A stretch of DNA of 61,614 nt from Bryobacterales bacterium. Lineage in GTDB: Bacteria > Acidobacteriota > Terriglobia > Bryobacterales > Bryobacteraceae. A program made the translations under genes and the position numbers. Where the stretch lies: contig CANFEY010000024.1 in the NCBI GenBank assembly GCA_947446025.1, positions 1 through 61,614 of the forward strand, written 5' to 3'. Within the stretch, counting starts at the first letter, position 1; every line of letters starts with the position of its first letter. Positions 44,398-53,490 of the stretch are shown piece after piece. The notes beneath the pieces are model-generated. The model was given only the letters and a program-made list of their open reading frames with translations, was not told where the DNA came from and searched no databases.

Positions 44398-46740
44398 CTA
44401 GAATCTCCAGTCGATGCCGATCAGCGGGAATAGGCCAATCTGCTTGTTCACCTGGATCTCATTGCTTCCGCGATTCCAGATGTAGCCAGCAATATTCTGG
44501 CGGTTGATGATGTTCTGAGCGCCAAAGAACACGCGCAGCGGATTTCCATGGTACGAGAACACTCTATCCACCCGAGCGTCAATGCGCCCGTAAGCTGGAA
44601 GCCGCACCGCGTTCACCTGATTCAAATCAAAGATGCCGCGCCGCTGGGACTGCGACGCGAGTACATCAAACGGTGTGTAAGGGCGGCCCGACAGGTAGGA
44701 AGCTCGCAGCGCAATTTCCCACTTCGCATTGAACCTGTATCCGCCTGTGAGGTTGAAGATGCGTGGGTAGTTGAAAGTAGCCGGTCGTTGAACTCCATCC
44801 AACCCCGCGTGGGTTGCCGAAGAAAATGACAGGTTGGTCTGCGCGTACCACTTTGCCGTGAACTTCTTCTCAGCGAATATCTCGAGACCCTGGGCTCGGC
44901 CACGCCCGGCGCTTGTCATTGGGAACAAGATGTCCCGGACATTGAATGTGTCGCCTAGATTCGCCAGGGACAGAGTGGGAAACTGAGTCGCCACTGGATA
45001 GTCCTTGTAATTCTTCCGGTAGACTTCCAAGGAGAAACGTAGCGTATCAGATGCGATGAATGTCAGCCCGGTTACGTAGTGGTCGGATCGAAAAGGCACG
45101 GCGCCACGGTTCTGTGGAAACGACGCTAGGAAGAGGAAGTACGGCTGTTGGTAGTAGGAGCCATAGCTTGCTCGCCAGGAGAGCTTTTGGGAAATCTGAA
45201 AACTAACTCCGGCCCGTGGGCTGAATCTTGTGGCACCCAGGTACCCGTAGTGGTCCAACCTTCCACCCCAAGTTAGATTGAGCCGTCGGCCATAGTTCCG
45301 GGTGCTCTGCACGTATGCGCCGGATTGCGAAGCCGAAAAATCGCGTCGCAGAGAAAATGGATTGAGTTCACGCTGCGGCGAGTACGGCGAATCCACGCCG
45401 AAGGGCGAATCCGTGTTGTAGCGGATCTGGAAAGACTTGTAGCTTCCGCCCGCTTGAAGCTTGCCTATCAAGGGAGCATACAGAGTAAGATCGTACTTCA
45501 CGGTGCCCTCGCCTTCGCGTGAATCTTCCGAAAACACGACGGGGCTGTTGGCGATGATGGAGTCAATGGTCGCCCCCGGCGTCAGAATCCTTCTCCTAAC
45601 CAGATCCTTGAGCGAAGTGTTCACGCTGGCCTGCGAGTACGTCACACCCAGCAGGCCGACGCCCCGTGCTCCGAACAACCGCTGCCAGTTGAAGCCGGTC
45701 GCATTCCGCCAACCGCTGTAACGGATATCGAAGTTCGCGACTTCTTCGTCGTTCTTGTTGCCTTCTTTTGCACCCAAGCGAATGCTGTCGACCGCAGCCA
45801 GGCTTGCAACCCAGATGCGATCTCGGGAAGTGAGATCGTAGAGTGCCTTGCCATTGAACGTGTAGGTCTTGGGGACGCCTCCGAAACCAAGGTCTTTTGT
45901 GAACAGGTCCAGGAAACTGCGGCGTGCTGAAATAACCCACGAACCGCGGTTCTTGCGGATAGGGCCCTCCAGAATGGTTCCGACGCCTGCGAAACCCAGC
46001 GTCAGACGACCCTGGAGGCGTTCGCGATTCCCTTCCCGCTGGGTGACCTGCAACACACTTGACGTGCGATTGATGAACGGCGCTGGATAGCCTCCGGTTA
46101 AGAAGCTGACGTCCTGGATCAATGCGGCATCTAGAATACCAACGGTTCCGCCCGCCGAGGCGAAGTTGGCGAAAGTGTTGATGTTCGGCACCTCGATGTT
46201 GTCCACGATGAACAGATTCTCGAGTGGGCTTCCGCCACGGACGATAATGTCGTTGCGGAAATCGTCCGCCCCGATTGCGACGCCGGGGAGCAATTGAACG
46301 TAGCGCGAAACGTCCTGCAGCGCTCCGGCGCTCTGATAGATTTCTCGCGACTGAACCAGGAACCCGGAGGTCTTGATTTCCTCGGGCTCGATGAAGACGG
46401 CTTCCGTCACGGTGATGGATTGTACTCCCGCATTGAAGTTCGGCAGTTTGATCTCGATGTTGGCTTCAAGCCCTGCCCGAACTTCGAGGTCACCGGTCTG
46501 CATGGCGGCCGCGCCCGCAAGAGATACGTTGAGCCTGTAGACGCCAGGTCGCAGATCTCGCAGACGGATTATTCCGTTCTCGTCCGAAGTCGCGCAACGG
46601 TCACTTTCCACGACGCAAGCCTGAATTCCAGCAGTGGGAAGACCCGCGCTATCTCGCACGAGGCCGGTAATCGTCCCGGTACCAGAGGTGTCCTGGGCAA
46701 CCAGCGAAAGAGAACAGATGAAGAGAGCAATGATCTTCAT
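44398..46740 (-). CDS. TonB-dependent receptor with CarboxypepD-reg domain
   Basis: 780 residues. Signal peptide (MKIIALFICSLSLVAQ), a carboxypeptidase-regulatory-like domain (GTITGLVRDSAGLPTAG, about 20-95), a plug domain (VQLLPGVAIGADDFRNDIIVRGG, about 130-230) and a large barrel ending with aromatic GIDWRF. It imports a ligand across the outer membrane using TonB energy; the ligand is unknown. It lies 5 nt after the ATP10-like gene in the light operon, which is unusual for a nutrient receptor. Confidence 0.88.
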   Translation of the reverse strand: MKIIALFICSLSLVAQDTSGTGTITGLVRDSAGLPTAGIQACVVESDRCATSDENGIIRLRDLRPGVYRLNVSLAGAAAMQTGDLEVRAGLEANIEIKLPNFNAGVQSITVTEAVFIEPEEIKTSGFLVQSREIYQSAGALQDVSRYVQLLPGVAIGADDFRNDIIVRGGSPLENLFIVDNIEVPNINTFANFASAGGTVGILDAALIQDVSFLTGGYPAPFINRTSSVLQVTQREGNRERLQGRLTLGFAGVGTILEGPIRKNRGSWVISARRSFLDLFTKDLGFGGVPKTYTFNGKALYDLTSRDRIWVASLAAVDSIRLGAKEGNKNDEEVANFDIRYSGWRNATGFNWQRLFGARGVGLLGVTYSQASVNTSLKDLVRRRILTPGATIDSIIANSPVVFSEDSREGEGTVKYDLTLYAPLIGKLQAGGSYKSFQIRYNTDSPFGVDSPYSPQRELNPFSLRRDFSASQSGAYVQSTRNYGRRLNLTWGGRLDHYGYLGATRFSPRAGVSFQISQKLSWRASYGSYYQQPYFLFLASFPQNRGAVPFRSDHYVTGLTFIASDTLRFSLEVYRKNYKDYPVATQFPTLSLANLGDTFNVRDILFPMTSAGRGRAQGLEIFAEKKFTAKWYAQTNLSFSSATHAGLDGVQRPATFNYPRIFNLTGGYRFNAKWEIALRASYLSGRPYTPFDVLASQSQRRGIFDLNQVNAVRLPAYGRIDARVDRVFSYHGNPLRVFFGAQNIINRQNIAGYIWNRGSNEIQVNKQIGLFPLIGIDWRF

Positions 46741-46745
46741 GAAGC

Positions 46746-47279
46746 TTATTGCTCCGGCAAGAGCTTGCGAATCTGGTGCGACAACTTGTTGTAAGGGGCC
46801 TCCTCGAAGGGCCCGGCGTGACGCCACACCACGTTGCCCTGCTGATCGAGCAATACAAGATACGCGAATTTCTCGTCCTTGACTCCGAGGCGCTGCTTCC
46901 AAGGTCCCGTGCCGCCATAAACAGTGATCACATTCTCGTGGTCCGATTTCGGAGTCCCGCGACGCATTCCGCCGTCGATGAACCATTTCGCCATGCGGGC
47001 CATCCCGCCGATCATGGGGATTTCGTAGAACGTTACCTGGGGAGTCTTGTCGAAGTCCCCGCGAAAACGTTTGGTCCAGGCTTCCACGGCGAATCGAGAA
47101 TCGTAGCTAAAACCGAAAAGCAGCAGGGCGACGCGCCCGGAAGCCGCGCCGGGCAGGGGCGCATCCCGGCCAGTGAGAAACTCGCCCTTCAATTCAGGCA
47201 GGCGTTCCCCTACTGTCATCACTCCATTTGCGGCAAAAGTCATCATAGAAGTTGCTAGCGCGAGCGAGAGTAGTTTCAT
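46746..47279 (-). CDS. ATP10-like thioredoxin-fold protein
   Basis: 177 residues; short signal peptide (MKLLSLALATSMMTFAANG). The pattern VALLLFGFSYDSRFAVEAW, then VTFYEIPMIGGMARMAKWFIDGGMR and LLDQQGNVVWRHAGPF, resembles the ATP10/peroxiredoxin-like group. No active-site Cys is seen in the usual place, so a chaperone role is more likely than redox. It overlaps the CFA-synthase-like gene by 4 nt. Confidence 0.65.
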   Translation of the reverse strand: MKLLSLALATSMMTFAANGVMTVGERLPELKGEFLTGRDAPLPGAASGRVALLLFGFSYDSRFAVEAWTKRFRGDFDKTPQVTFYEIPMIGGMARMAKWFIDGGMRRGTPKSDHENVITVYGGTGPWKQRLGVKDEKFAYLVLLDQQGNVVWRHAGPFEEAPYNKLSHQIRKLLPEQ

Positions 47280-48544
47280 GCGTGTGCCACCTTTTGGTGT
47301 TCTTGTTTTTCGGCAGTATCCGTCCAAGGCTCGCTGAAGAGCGGTTTGGGATTTGCGTTCTTAGTCAGCATCAATTGGACGTCGCTGATGCGCCGCTCCC
47401 GGAACGCGCCCTCGCAATAGGCCAGATAGTAGTCCCACATGCGGCAGAAGCGGTCGTCGAAACCCAGCTCGCGGACTTCCCGCATGGAGTCATGGAACCG
47501 GGCTCGCCATGCGGCTAACGTGTATGCGTAGTGCAATCCAATATCCTCGACGTCATATAGAGCGAGATGCGTCGATCGGACGAGCGACTTAATAATTTCT
47601 CCAATGGAAGCTAACTGGGCGCCCGGAAAGATGCGCCGCTGGATCCAATCGCTCTGCTTGCGGTAGGTGTCAAAACGATGTTCATTCATAGTGATCGCCT
47701 GCATTACCATGGACCCATCCGCCGTCAGCAGCCGGTCGCAGGCTGAGAAGAACGCGTCGTAGTATTCGAGGCCAACGGCTTCGAACATCTCGATGCTAAC
47801 CAGCTTGTTGAACGATCCGCGCAGATTGCGGTAGTCCTCCATCAGCAGAGTGATCCGCTGGCCAGCGTCTCCGGCGTTGGCGAATAACTGTTTTGCTTCG
47901 TCGTGCTGCTCGCGGCTGATCGTGGTCGTCGTGACGTTGCAGCCGTAGTTACGGGAGGCGTGCAGGGCGAACGCTCCCCAGCCGGTTCCGATCTCGAGGA
48001 CGCGGTCTCCCGGACAGAGACGCAGCTTGCGGCAGATGCGGTCGAGCTTCTCCACCTGCGCGTCTTCCAGCGAATCGCTGGCATTTCTGTAAACCGCACT
48101 CGAATAGACCATATTCCGGTCAAGGAACAAGCGGAAGAAATCATTGCTCAGGTCGTAGTGTGCCTGGATATTGCGCCTACTGCCCCTGAAGGTATTGCGG
48201 TTCAACCGGTATCGCATACGGTGGTAAAGGCGGTTGGCCATGGAAAGAAGCGGGTTCCCGCCTTCGAGTTCGGAGAGATTTCGTGCAGCCAGACGTACCA
48301 CGGCGACAAGGTCCGGAGAGGACCAGTCGCCATCCACGTACGAATCACCGGCCGCATCGTCACCGCCCCAGAGGACTCGCGAAAAGAAGCGCTCGTTGTG
48401 AATCGCAATCGAGGCCCGTAAGCCCGTATCCGCCTCCCCAAAGAGATAGGACCGTTCCGGGCAGATCACTTCCAGCGCACCATGGCGCAGATTTTCCAGC
48501 ATACGGAAGACGCTCTTCCGCGCAAAACTCATTTTCATGATCAT
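47276..48544 (-). CDS. Cyclopropane-fatty-acid-synthase-like methyltransferase
   Basis: 422 residues. The SAM motif VLEIGTGWGAFALHASRNYG is near residue 195, with the CFA-specific YDLSNDFFRLFLD before it and SIEMFEAVG after it. It transfers a methyl or methylene group to unsaturated phospholipid acyl chains. Related enzymes of photo-oxidative regulons (UfaM/CfaA types) build cyclopropane or furan fatty acids. Overlaps DUF1365 (ATGA). Confidence 0.88.
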   Translation of the reverse strand: MIMKMSFARKSVFRMLENLRHGALEVICPERSYLFGEADTGLRASIAIHNERFFSRVLWGGDDAAGDSYVDGDWSSPDLVAVVRLAARNLSELEGGNPLLSMANRLYHRMRYRLNRNTFRGSRRNIQAHYDLSNDFFRLFLDRNMVYSSAVYRNASDSLEDAQVEKLDRICRKLRLCPGDRVLEIGTGWGAFALHASRNYGCNVTTTTISREQHDEAKQLFANAGDAGQRITLLMEDYRNLRGSFNKLVSIEMFEAVGLEYYDAFFSACDRLLTADGSMVMQAITMNEHRFDTYRKQSDWIQRRIFPGAQLASIGEIIKSLVRSTHLALYDVEDIGLHYAYTLAAWRARFHDSMREVRELGFDDRFCRMWDYYLAYCEGAFRERRISDVQLMLTKNANPKPLFSEPWTDTAEKQEHQKVAHA

Positions 48545-49329
48545 TTGGCTACCTTCTGAATGGGCGGCCGTAATTTAGCCGGGTGCGTGAAGACGGGGAC
48601 TCGTTTCAAAAACAAACGCAGTGCCTGCCAATGGATGGTGCCGATCACTTTGGCGGTCATCCACGGATGACGAAGCAGCACCCTGCCGAGGCTCCGTGAG
48701 TTCCAGGGCTGCCAATCGAGCGCAAGGGTAGCATCAAAAAAGGGCTGCGCCTGTGGGCTTTGCTCGATTGTGTTCATATGAGCCACCAGCCGGTCCCCGG
48801 GTTCCGTCAGGACGAACTCGTAGTCCAAGTCCATCCCCATGAACGGAGACACGTGCATCGTCTTGGGGCAGCGGTAGCGTAGTGCGTTTACCGAGGGACT
48901 CTGGTTTTGGGGCGATAGCCAGTAATTGCGGCTCTCGCCAAAGGTGCTGTTCACTTCGGCGAGTACCGTATCCAAGTGACCACTGCGGTCATAGCAGAAG
49001 AAGTAGGAAATGGGATTGAAGCAGTAACCCAGGTAACGGAGATGCGTCAGCAGGAAGATTGGTCCATCGGCCAAAGGAATGCCGTGGGCACGAGCATCTT
49101 GCTGCACGCGCTCGCGCAAGGACCGCCGGGCATCTCCAAAGTGGTCTCGTTCCTCGAAGCTCGCCCAGTTGAAGCGGTTGTAGCTGGTCCACGGCGATTG
49201 CCCCATCAATTCGGGAATGCGGTCAATATCCAGCCAGGCCATGAAGAGCGAGTAAGTGAACTCGTGGTGGACCGGTTGAAACCGCCGGTGACGTAGGGTG
49301 CCGGTATAGAGCCCGGGTGCGGGAATCAT
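48541..49329 (-). CDS. DUF1365 family protein
   Basis: 262 residues from ATG 49329. Characteristic LYTGTLRHRRFQPVHHEFTY at the N-terminus, HLRYLGYCFNPISYFFCYD and NTFGESRNYWL in the middle. DUF1365 genes travel with CFA-like synthases and amine-oxidase-like flavoproteins in light- and singlet-oxygen-induced operons of many bacteria. Function unknown but probably in lipid modification. ATGA overlaps on both sides. Confidence 0.9.
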   Translation of the reverse strand: MIPAPGLYTGTLRHRRFQPVHHEFTYSLFMAWLDIDRIPELMGQSPWTSYNRFNWASFEERDHFGDARRSLRERVQQDARAHGIPLADGPIFLLTHLRYLGYCFNPISYFFCYDRSGHLDTVLAEVNSTFGESRNYWLSPQNQSPSVNALRYRCPKTMHVSPFMGMDLDYEFVLTEPGDRLVAHMNTIEQSPQAQPFFDATLALDWQPWNSRSLGRVLLRHPWMTAKVIGTIHWQALRLFLKRVPVFTHPAKLRPPIQKVAK

Positions 49330-50573
49330 GAGCAACGCACCCCCAAGGTCTCCGCTACACGCATGCCACTATGCACTCCATCTTCGTGGAAGCCGTAGAA
49401 CCAGTATGCTCCGCAGAAATGTGTTCGGTTCTTTCCACTGATTTCCGGCCAGCGTTCTTGGCTGCGAATGGCCGCCTGCGTGTACAGCGGGTGTTCGTAG
49501 ACCATCCGCCGCAACACCCGCCCCGGATCGATCGAGCCGTTCGCGTTCAAGGTGACGCAATAGTCCTCGGCCGTGTTGAGGGATTGCAACCGGTTCATGT
49601 GATAGGTGACAGTCACTTTGCCGGAATCACCCAGCAGGTAATTCCACGAGGCCCTTGCGGCTGGTCGCTTCGGTAACAGCGTCGCGTCAGTGTGCAAACA
49701 AGTCTCATTGCGGGTCGTAGTGAACGAGCCCAGTACATCGCGCTCTGGAGTTGTCGGATGTGCGAGCAGCGGCAAGATCTGATCTCCGTGGCACGCGAAC
49801 ACGACTTCATCGAATTGCTGGGCGGGCCTTTCCCGAAACTTCAGTGTCACACCCGAATCGCAACGCTCGACTGCGGAGATCGTCGTGTCCTGAGTAATCC
49901 GTTCCCGGAACGGTGCGGTTAGTCGAGCGAAGTAAGAATGACTGCCGCCGCGAATCACTTTCCACTGGGGATGGGTGTTGATTCCCAACATACCGTGATT
50001 CTGCATAAAGCGAACGAGCGTCGTTACGGGAAACTTGGGCACCACGTCAGGAGCCATGGACCACACAGCGCCCGCCATCGGGATCAGGTAGCGTTCCACG
50101 AATACCGGTGCGTACCGGCCCGCCTCAAGAAACGCTGCCAGGGTTACGCCATCTGCGTCCGGATCGTTCAGCACCTTGGGTGCCGAGTGATTGAAGCGCA
50201 GGATCTCACGCAAGAGAGTGTAGTGGCGCGGTGACAGGTAGTTGCTCTTCTGGGCAAAGAACCCGGCGAGGCCATGGCTGGAATACTCAAACGCTCCTCC
50301 GCGCTCGGTCACCGCGAAGGACATGTCGCTCGGCTGCGTCGCAACTCCCAGCTCCTCCATTAGCCGGCAGAAGTTTGGATAGGTCCGGTCGTTATGAACG
50401 ATAAAACCTGTGTCGACGGGAATCGGCCCGCCTTCAGAATCCACCATCACCGTATGCGTGTGGCCGCCAAGCCGGTTGTCTTTTTCAAAGACGTGGACTT
50501 CGTGTTTGCGGCTCAGGTAGTAAGCCGCGGAGAGCCCGGAGATCCCGGAACCGATTATGGCGATCCTCTTCAT
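49326..50573 (-). CDS. NAD/FAD amine-oxidase-like flavoprotein
   Basis: 415 residues. The FAD-binding RIAIIGSGISGLSAAYYLSR is at the N-terminus, followed by EKDNRLGGHTHT. The conserved VFACHGDQILPLL, GDSGKVTVTYHMNRLQ and a C-terminal FCGAYWFYGFHEDGVHSG are typical of the flavoprotein that accompanies DUF1365 and CFA synthases. It probably oxidises or desaturates a membrane lipid. Overlaps the desaturase stop and the DUF1365 start. Confidence 0.88.
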   Translation of the reverse strand: MKRIAIIGSGISGLSAAYYLSRKHEVHVFEKDNRLGGHTHTVMVDSEGGPIPVDTGFIVHNDRTYPNFCRLMEELGVATQPSDMSFAVTERGGAFEYSSHGLAGFFAQKSNYLSPRHYTLLREILRFNHSAPKVLNDPDADGVTLAAFLEAGRYAPVFVERYLIPMAGAVWSMAPDVVPKFPVTTLVRFMQNHGMLGINTHPQWKVIRGGSHSYFARLTAPFRERITQDTTISAVERCDSGVTLKFRERPAQQFDEVVFACHGDQILPLLAHPTTPERDVLGSFTTTRNETCLHTDATLLPKRPAARASWNYLLGDSGKVTVTYHMNRLQSLNTAEDYCVTLNANGSIDPGRVLRRMVYEHPLYTQAAIRSQERWPEISGKNRTHFCGAYWFYGFHEDGVHSGMRVAETLGVRCS

Positions 50574-51382
50574 GTGACCGCCTTGCGGAACGGCCGCAAG
50601 TCTTGCGCGATGCCCATCCAGCTCAGGACCTTCAGTGCCAAGTAGGTGATATCCAACTCCCACCAGCGCTCTCCCTGGCGGCAACTTCCAGGTGAGTGGT
50701 GATGATTATTGTGCCAGCCCTCGCCCAACGTGATGAGGGCTAGGCACCAGTTGTTGCGGCTTTCATCGGGAGTATCGAAGCGGCGCGTCCCCCACAGATG
50801 AGCCAACGAATTAATTGCGAAAGTGCAGTGGTACAGCAGGACGGTGGAAACGACGAAGCCCCACAAGAATGCGGGCCATCCGCCGAGGAGCGCCACGGTG
50901 GTGCCGAAGACAACAGTCGGAACCCAGTGATGCCGGTCCAGCCAACGAATTTCCGGGAACTTCAAGAACTCGGCCACCGCGCGCGTATCGTAATCGTCGA
51001 AATCGTTGGAGAGAATCCAGCCCACATGTGCCCACCAGAATCCGCGGCGATTGGGCGAATGAACATCGTGCTCCCGGTCTGATTCCCGATGATGCAGGCG
51101 ATGATGCGCCGCCCACCACAAAACGCCCTTTTGCGCCGAGCTCTGAGCCAAGAAGGCCATGGCGAATTGGGCCACTCGACCAAGCTTGTAGCTCCTGTGC
51201 CCGAAGTAGCGATGGTAGCCTGCCGTCACGCCGAACATGCGGATTGCGTAAGTTGCAGCCAGCCAGACCAGTAGGGACGCAGTCGGTGGAGTCCACCAAG
51301 CGCCCACTACGCCCGCGTGCAGCAACACAAAGAAAAGAACCGCTCCGAACTGGTACCGGACTCTCGATGGAAAGGCGTTCAC
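50570..51382 (-). CDS. Membrane acyl-CoA (fatty acid) desaturase
   Basis: 270 residues with four membrane helices and the three histidine boxes HRYFGHR, HRLHHR and HNNHHH that bind the di-iron centre. It introduces a double bond (delta-9 type) in acyl chains, which would supply substrate for the CFA-like methyltransferases. It is the first gene of the eight-gene light operon. The GTG start coincides with the predicted transcription start, so the mRNA may be leaderless. Confidence 0.9.
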   Translation of the reverse strand: MNAFPSRVRYQFGAVLFFVLLHAGVVGAWWTPPTASLLVWLAATYAIRMFGVTAGYHRYFGHRSYKLGRVAQFAMAFLAQSSAQKGVLWWAAHHRLHHRESDREHDVHSPNRRGFWWAHVGWILSNDFDDYDTRAVAEFLKFPEIRWLDRHHWVPTVVFGTTVALLGGWPAFLWGFVVSTVLLYHCTFAINSLAHLWGTRRFDTPDESRNNWCLALITLGEGWHNNHHHSPGSCRQGERWWELDITYLALKVLSWMGIAQDLRPFRKAVT

Positions 51383-51388
51383 AACTCA

Positions 51389-51467
51389 TTCTTAGCGGAG
51401 TTCCGCTCCGTTGTCAATGGGCTGTCCATGACAATGTCTTGACGTAGCTGACGGGCTCGGTTATGCT
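51389..51467. promoter_or_regulatory. Divergent promoters with CarH-like operator
   Basis: Minus strand: TTGACA (51412-51417), 17-bp spacer, TAAGAA (51389-51394), with the predicted start at the desaturase GTG (51382). Plus strand: TTGACG (51439-51444), 17-bp spacer, TATGCT (51462-51467), with the start 1-2 nt before the carH ATG. Between and over the -35 boxes, the minus strand carries ATTGACAA (51411-51418) and ATGGACAG (51422-51429), both matching the CarH half-site nTnnACAn at 11-bp spacing. A weaker third copy is at 51434-51441. The first overlaps the desaturase -35. Confidence 0.7.
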
Positions 51468-51475
51468 CAAACAGG

Positions 51476-52372
51476 ATGCAAACCAGTTATCCGATTCGCG
51501 CCGTAGCGAAAATCACCGGTCTCAGCCTGGACACGCTTCGCGCGTGGGAGCGGCGCTACCAAGCTGTCGTGCCGGAACGCTCTGATCGCGGCCGCCAGTA
51601 CGGCACGGCGCACATAGAGCGTCTGCTGATACTGAATCAGTTGGTGCAGAAAGGGCACGCCATTGGCGGAATCGCGTCGCTCAAGGATCAGGAATTGAAG
51701 AAGCTCCTCGCGCCGCCGCTCAATCGGACTCCTCGCGAACCTGAGCGGTCTGCCGACATCCTGGGTCCCGTTTTGGCCGCGATTGAGAGATTTGATTCTA
51801 GAGCTGCTGGTGATGAACTGTGTCGGCTGGCGGCCGCTCTTAGCCCCCGAGACTTGCTCTACCGTGTGGTTCTACCGCTCATGTATGAGGTAGGAACTCG
51901 CTGGCACGACGGCCAACTCGCTATCGCCCAGGAACATCTGGTCTCGCAACTGCTTCGCAATCTTCTGGGCAGCATGGTGGCGTTGTTCCGAACGTCCAAC
52001 CCCACGATGAAGATGGTTCTTGCAACACCCGCTGGCGAATCGCACGAGTTTGGCATTCTCGCTTCCGCAATGCTTGCATCCATGGCGGGCATCGAGGCGA
52101 TCTCGCTTGGAACGGATCTTCCCGCTCGCGAAATTGGCGCAGCCGCGCAACGCCTTTCCGCGACGGTGGTCTTGCTTGCGGTCACGGTAACCAACAAAAC
52201 CACGACGAAGGAGCTACGGGCGATTGCCGCCGCCATACCTGAGTCCACTGAGTTGTGGATCGGTGGAGCGGCCAGCGCCGAGCTCAATCTGTCCAAGCTG
52301 GGGAGAAAGACCCTTATATTGAAGGACCTTCCGGCGCTTGAAGACCAGTGCCGGAATTGGAGAAACCGATGA
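51476..52372 (+). CDS. carH: CarH/LitR-type B12-dependent photoreceptor repressor
   Basis: 298 residues. N-terminal MerR winged helix (YPIRAVAKITGLSLDTLRAW). The middle helical bundle has Trp143 and Glu153-His154 in the W-x9-EH motif (RWHDGQLAIAQEHL), which caps adenosylcobalamin. A Rossmann B12-binding domain has His190 in GESHEFG, the lower axial ligand in CarH. Spacing matches Thermus CarH (W131, E141-H142, H177). In the dark it should bind DNA as a tetramer; light breaks the Co-C bond and releases it. ATG follows the promoter directly. Confidence 0.9.
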   Translation: MQTSYPIRAVAKITGLSLDTLRAWERRYQAVVPERSDRGRQYGTAHIERLLILNQLVQKGHAIGGIASLKDQELKKLLAPPLNRTPREPERSADILGPVLAAIERFDSRAAGDELCRLAAALSPRDLLYRVVLPLMYEVGTRWHDGQLAIAQEHLVSQLLRNLLGSMVALFRTSNPTMKMVLATPAGESHEFGILASAMLASMAGIEAISLGTDLPAREIGAAAQRLSATVVLLAVTVTNKTTTKELRAIAAAIPESTELWIGGAASAELNLSKLGRKTLILKDLPALEDQCRNWRNR

Positions 52373-52695
52373 AGACGGCGCTTAAGATTCTGTTCGCTGG
52401 CATATTCCTGTGGATGACCGTGCTCACCATCCGCACCAGCCTTGCCGTCAGCCTTTGGGATGCCTGGGATTCGTATGCCGCCAACCCATGGGCGGTGGCA
52501 ACGCTCTATGACGCCTACTTTGGGTTCATCACTTTTTTCATTTGGGTAGCGTACAAAGAAAGCTCTCTCTGGTCCCGCATCGTGTGGCTGGTTCTGATCC
52601 TAGGTCTGGGGAACATCGCCATGTCGCTGTATGTCCTGATCCAGCTCTTCCGCTTGAAACCCCACGAACCTGCGGAGGCATTGCTGCGGAGATGA
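52369..52695 (+). CDS. DUF1475-like small membrane protein
   Basis: 108 residues with three membrane helices: KILFAGIFLWMTVLTIRTSL, YDAYFGFITFFIWVAYKES and IVWLVLILGLGNIAMSLYVL. The NIAMSLYVL and FFIWVAYKE patterns recall DUF1475 proteins. Function unknown. The ATG overlaps the carH stop, so it is made with the photoreceptor. Confidence 0.7.
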   Translation: MKTALKILFAGIFLWMTVLTIRTSLAVSLWDAWDSYAANPWAVATLYDAYFGFITFFIWVAYKESSLWSRIVWLVLILGLGNIAMSLYVLIQLFRLKPHEPAEALLRR

Positions 52696-53483
52696 ATGAA
52701 CAACTCACGATGGTGCTGATCGGCGGGGCAAGCGTGGCTGCGCTGATGCTGCTGCTCTGGTTGATCCATTTAGGAACAGGAAACGCCGCCATCGTGGATG
52801 CGGGCTGGGCGGGAGGCCTCGCTATGCTGGCAATTCTTTTCGCTGTTTTGGGTGAAGGCTACTGGCTTCGGTCGGTGATGATCGCTGGCATGGCAGGCAT
52901 CTGGGGATTTCGCCTTTCCATTTACCTGCTTGCGACCCGTATCATCGGGCATCCGGAAGAGGGCCGCTATCAAGAACTCCGACGCCAGTGGAAAACCAAT
53001 ATCTCTTTCAAGTTTCTGCTGTTCTTTGAATTCCAGGCGCTCTTGTGCGTTGTGCTCGCGGCCCCATTTCTCTTGGCGGTGCGCAACGCGACTCCCTGGG
53101 TCACACCGCTTGAGTGGATGGCTGTCGCCCTATGGACGCTGGCCATGGCGGGCGAAGCTGCTGCGGATGCGCAACTCAACAAGTTCAAGTCTGACCCGGC
53201 CAACAAGGGCCGCACTTGCCAAGTAGGACTGTGGCGCTACTCGCGCCATCCGAATTATTTCTTTGAATGGCTGATCTGGGTAGCCTTTGCGTTATTCGCC
53301 CTCGGATCCCCTGGCGGATACTGGGGACTGATCTCCCCTCTGCTCATCTTGTACTTCGTGCTTCGCGTGACCGGAATTCCAGCGACTGAGGCCCAAGCCC
53401 TTCGAACGCGGGGCGAAGAGTACCGCAGGTATCAAGAAACCACCAGCGCATTCGTGCCCTGGCCACCGAAGGAGGCGCGTTAG
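52692..53483 (+). CDS. DUF1295 membrane protein (steroid-reductase-like)
   Basis: 263 residues, about seven membrane helices, with the conserved C-terminal [18 protein letters not shown] and [16 protein letters not shown] of the DUF1295/3-oxo-5-alpha-steroid 4-dehydrogenase-like group. It probably binds NADPH and reduces a lipid double bond. DUF1295 is a standard member of light-induced lipid operons. Overlaps the previous gene (ATGA). Confidence 0.87.
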   Translation: MNEQLTMVLIGGASVAALMLLLWLIHLGTGNAAIVDAGWAGGLAMLAILFAVLGEGYWLRSVMIAGMAGIWGFRLSIYLLATRIIGHPEEGRYQELRRQWKTNISFKFLLFFEFQALLCVVLAAPFLLAVRNATPWVTPLEWMAVALWTLAMAGEAAADAQLNKFKSDPANKGRTCQVGLWRYSRHPNYFFEWLIWVAFALFALGSPGGYWGLISPLLILYFVLRVTGIPATEAQALRTRGEEYRRYQETTSAFVPWPPKEAR

Positions 53484-53490
53484 GACAGCG

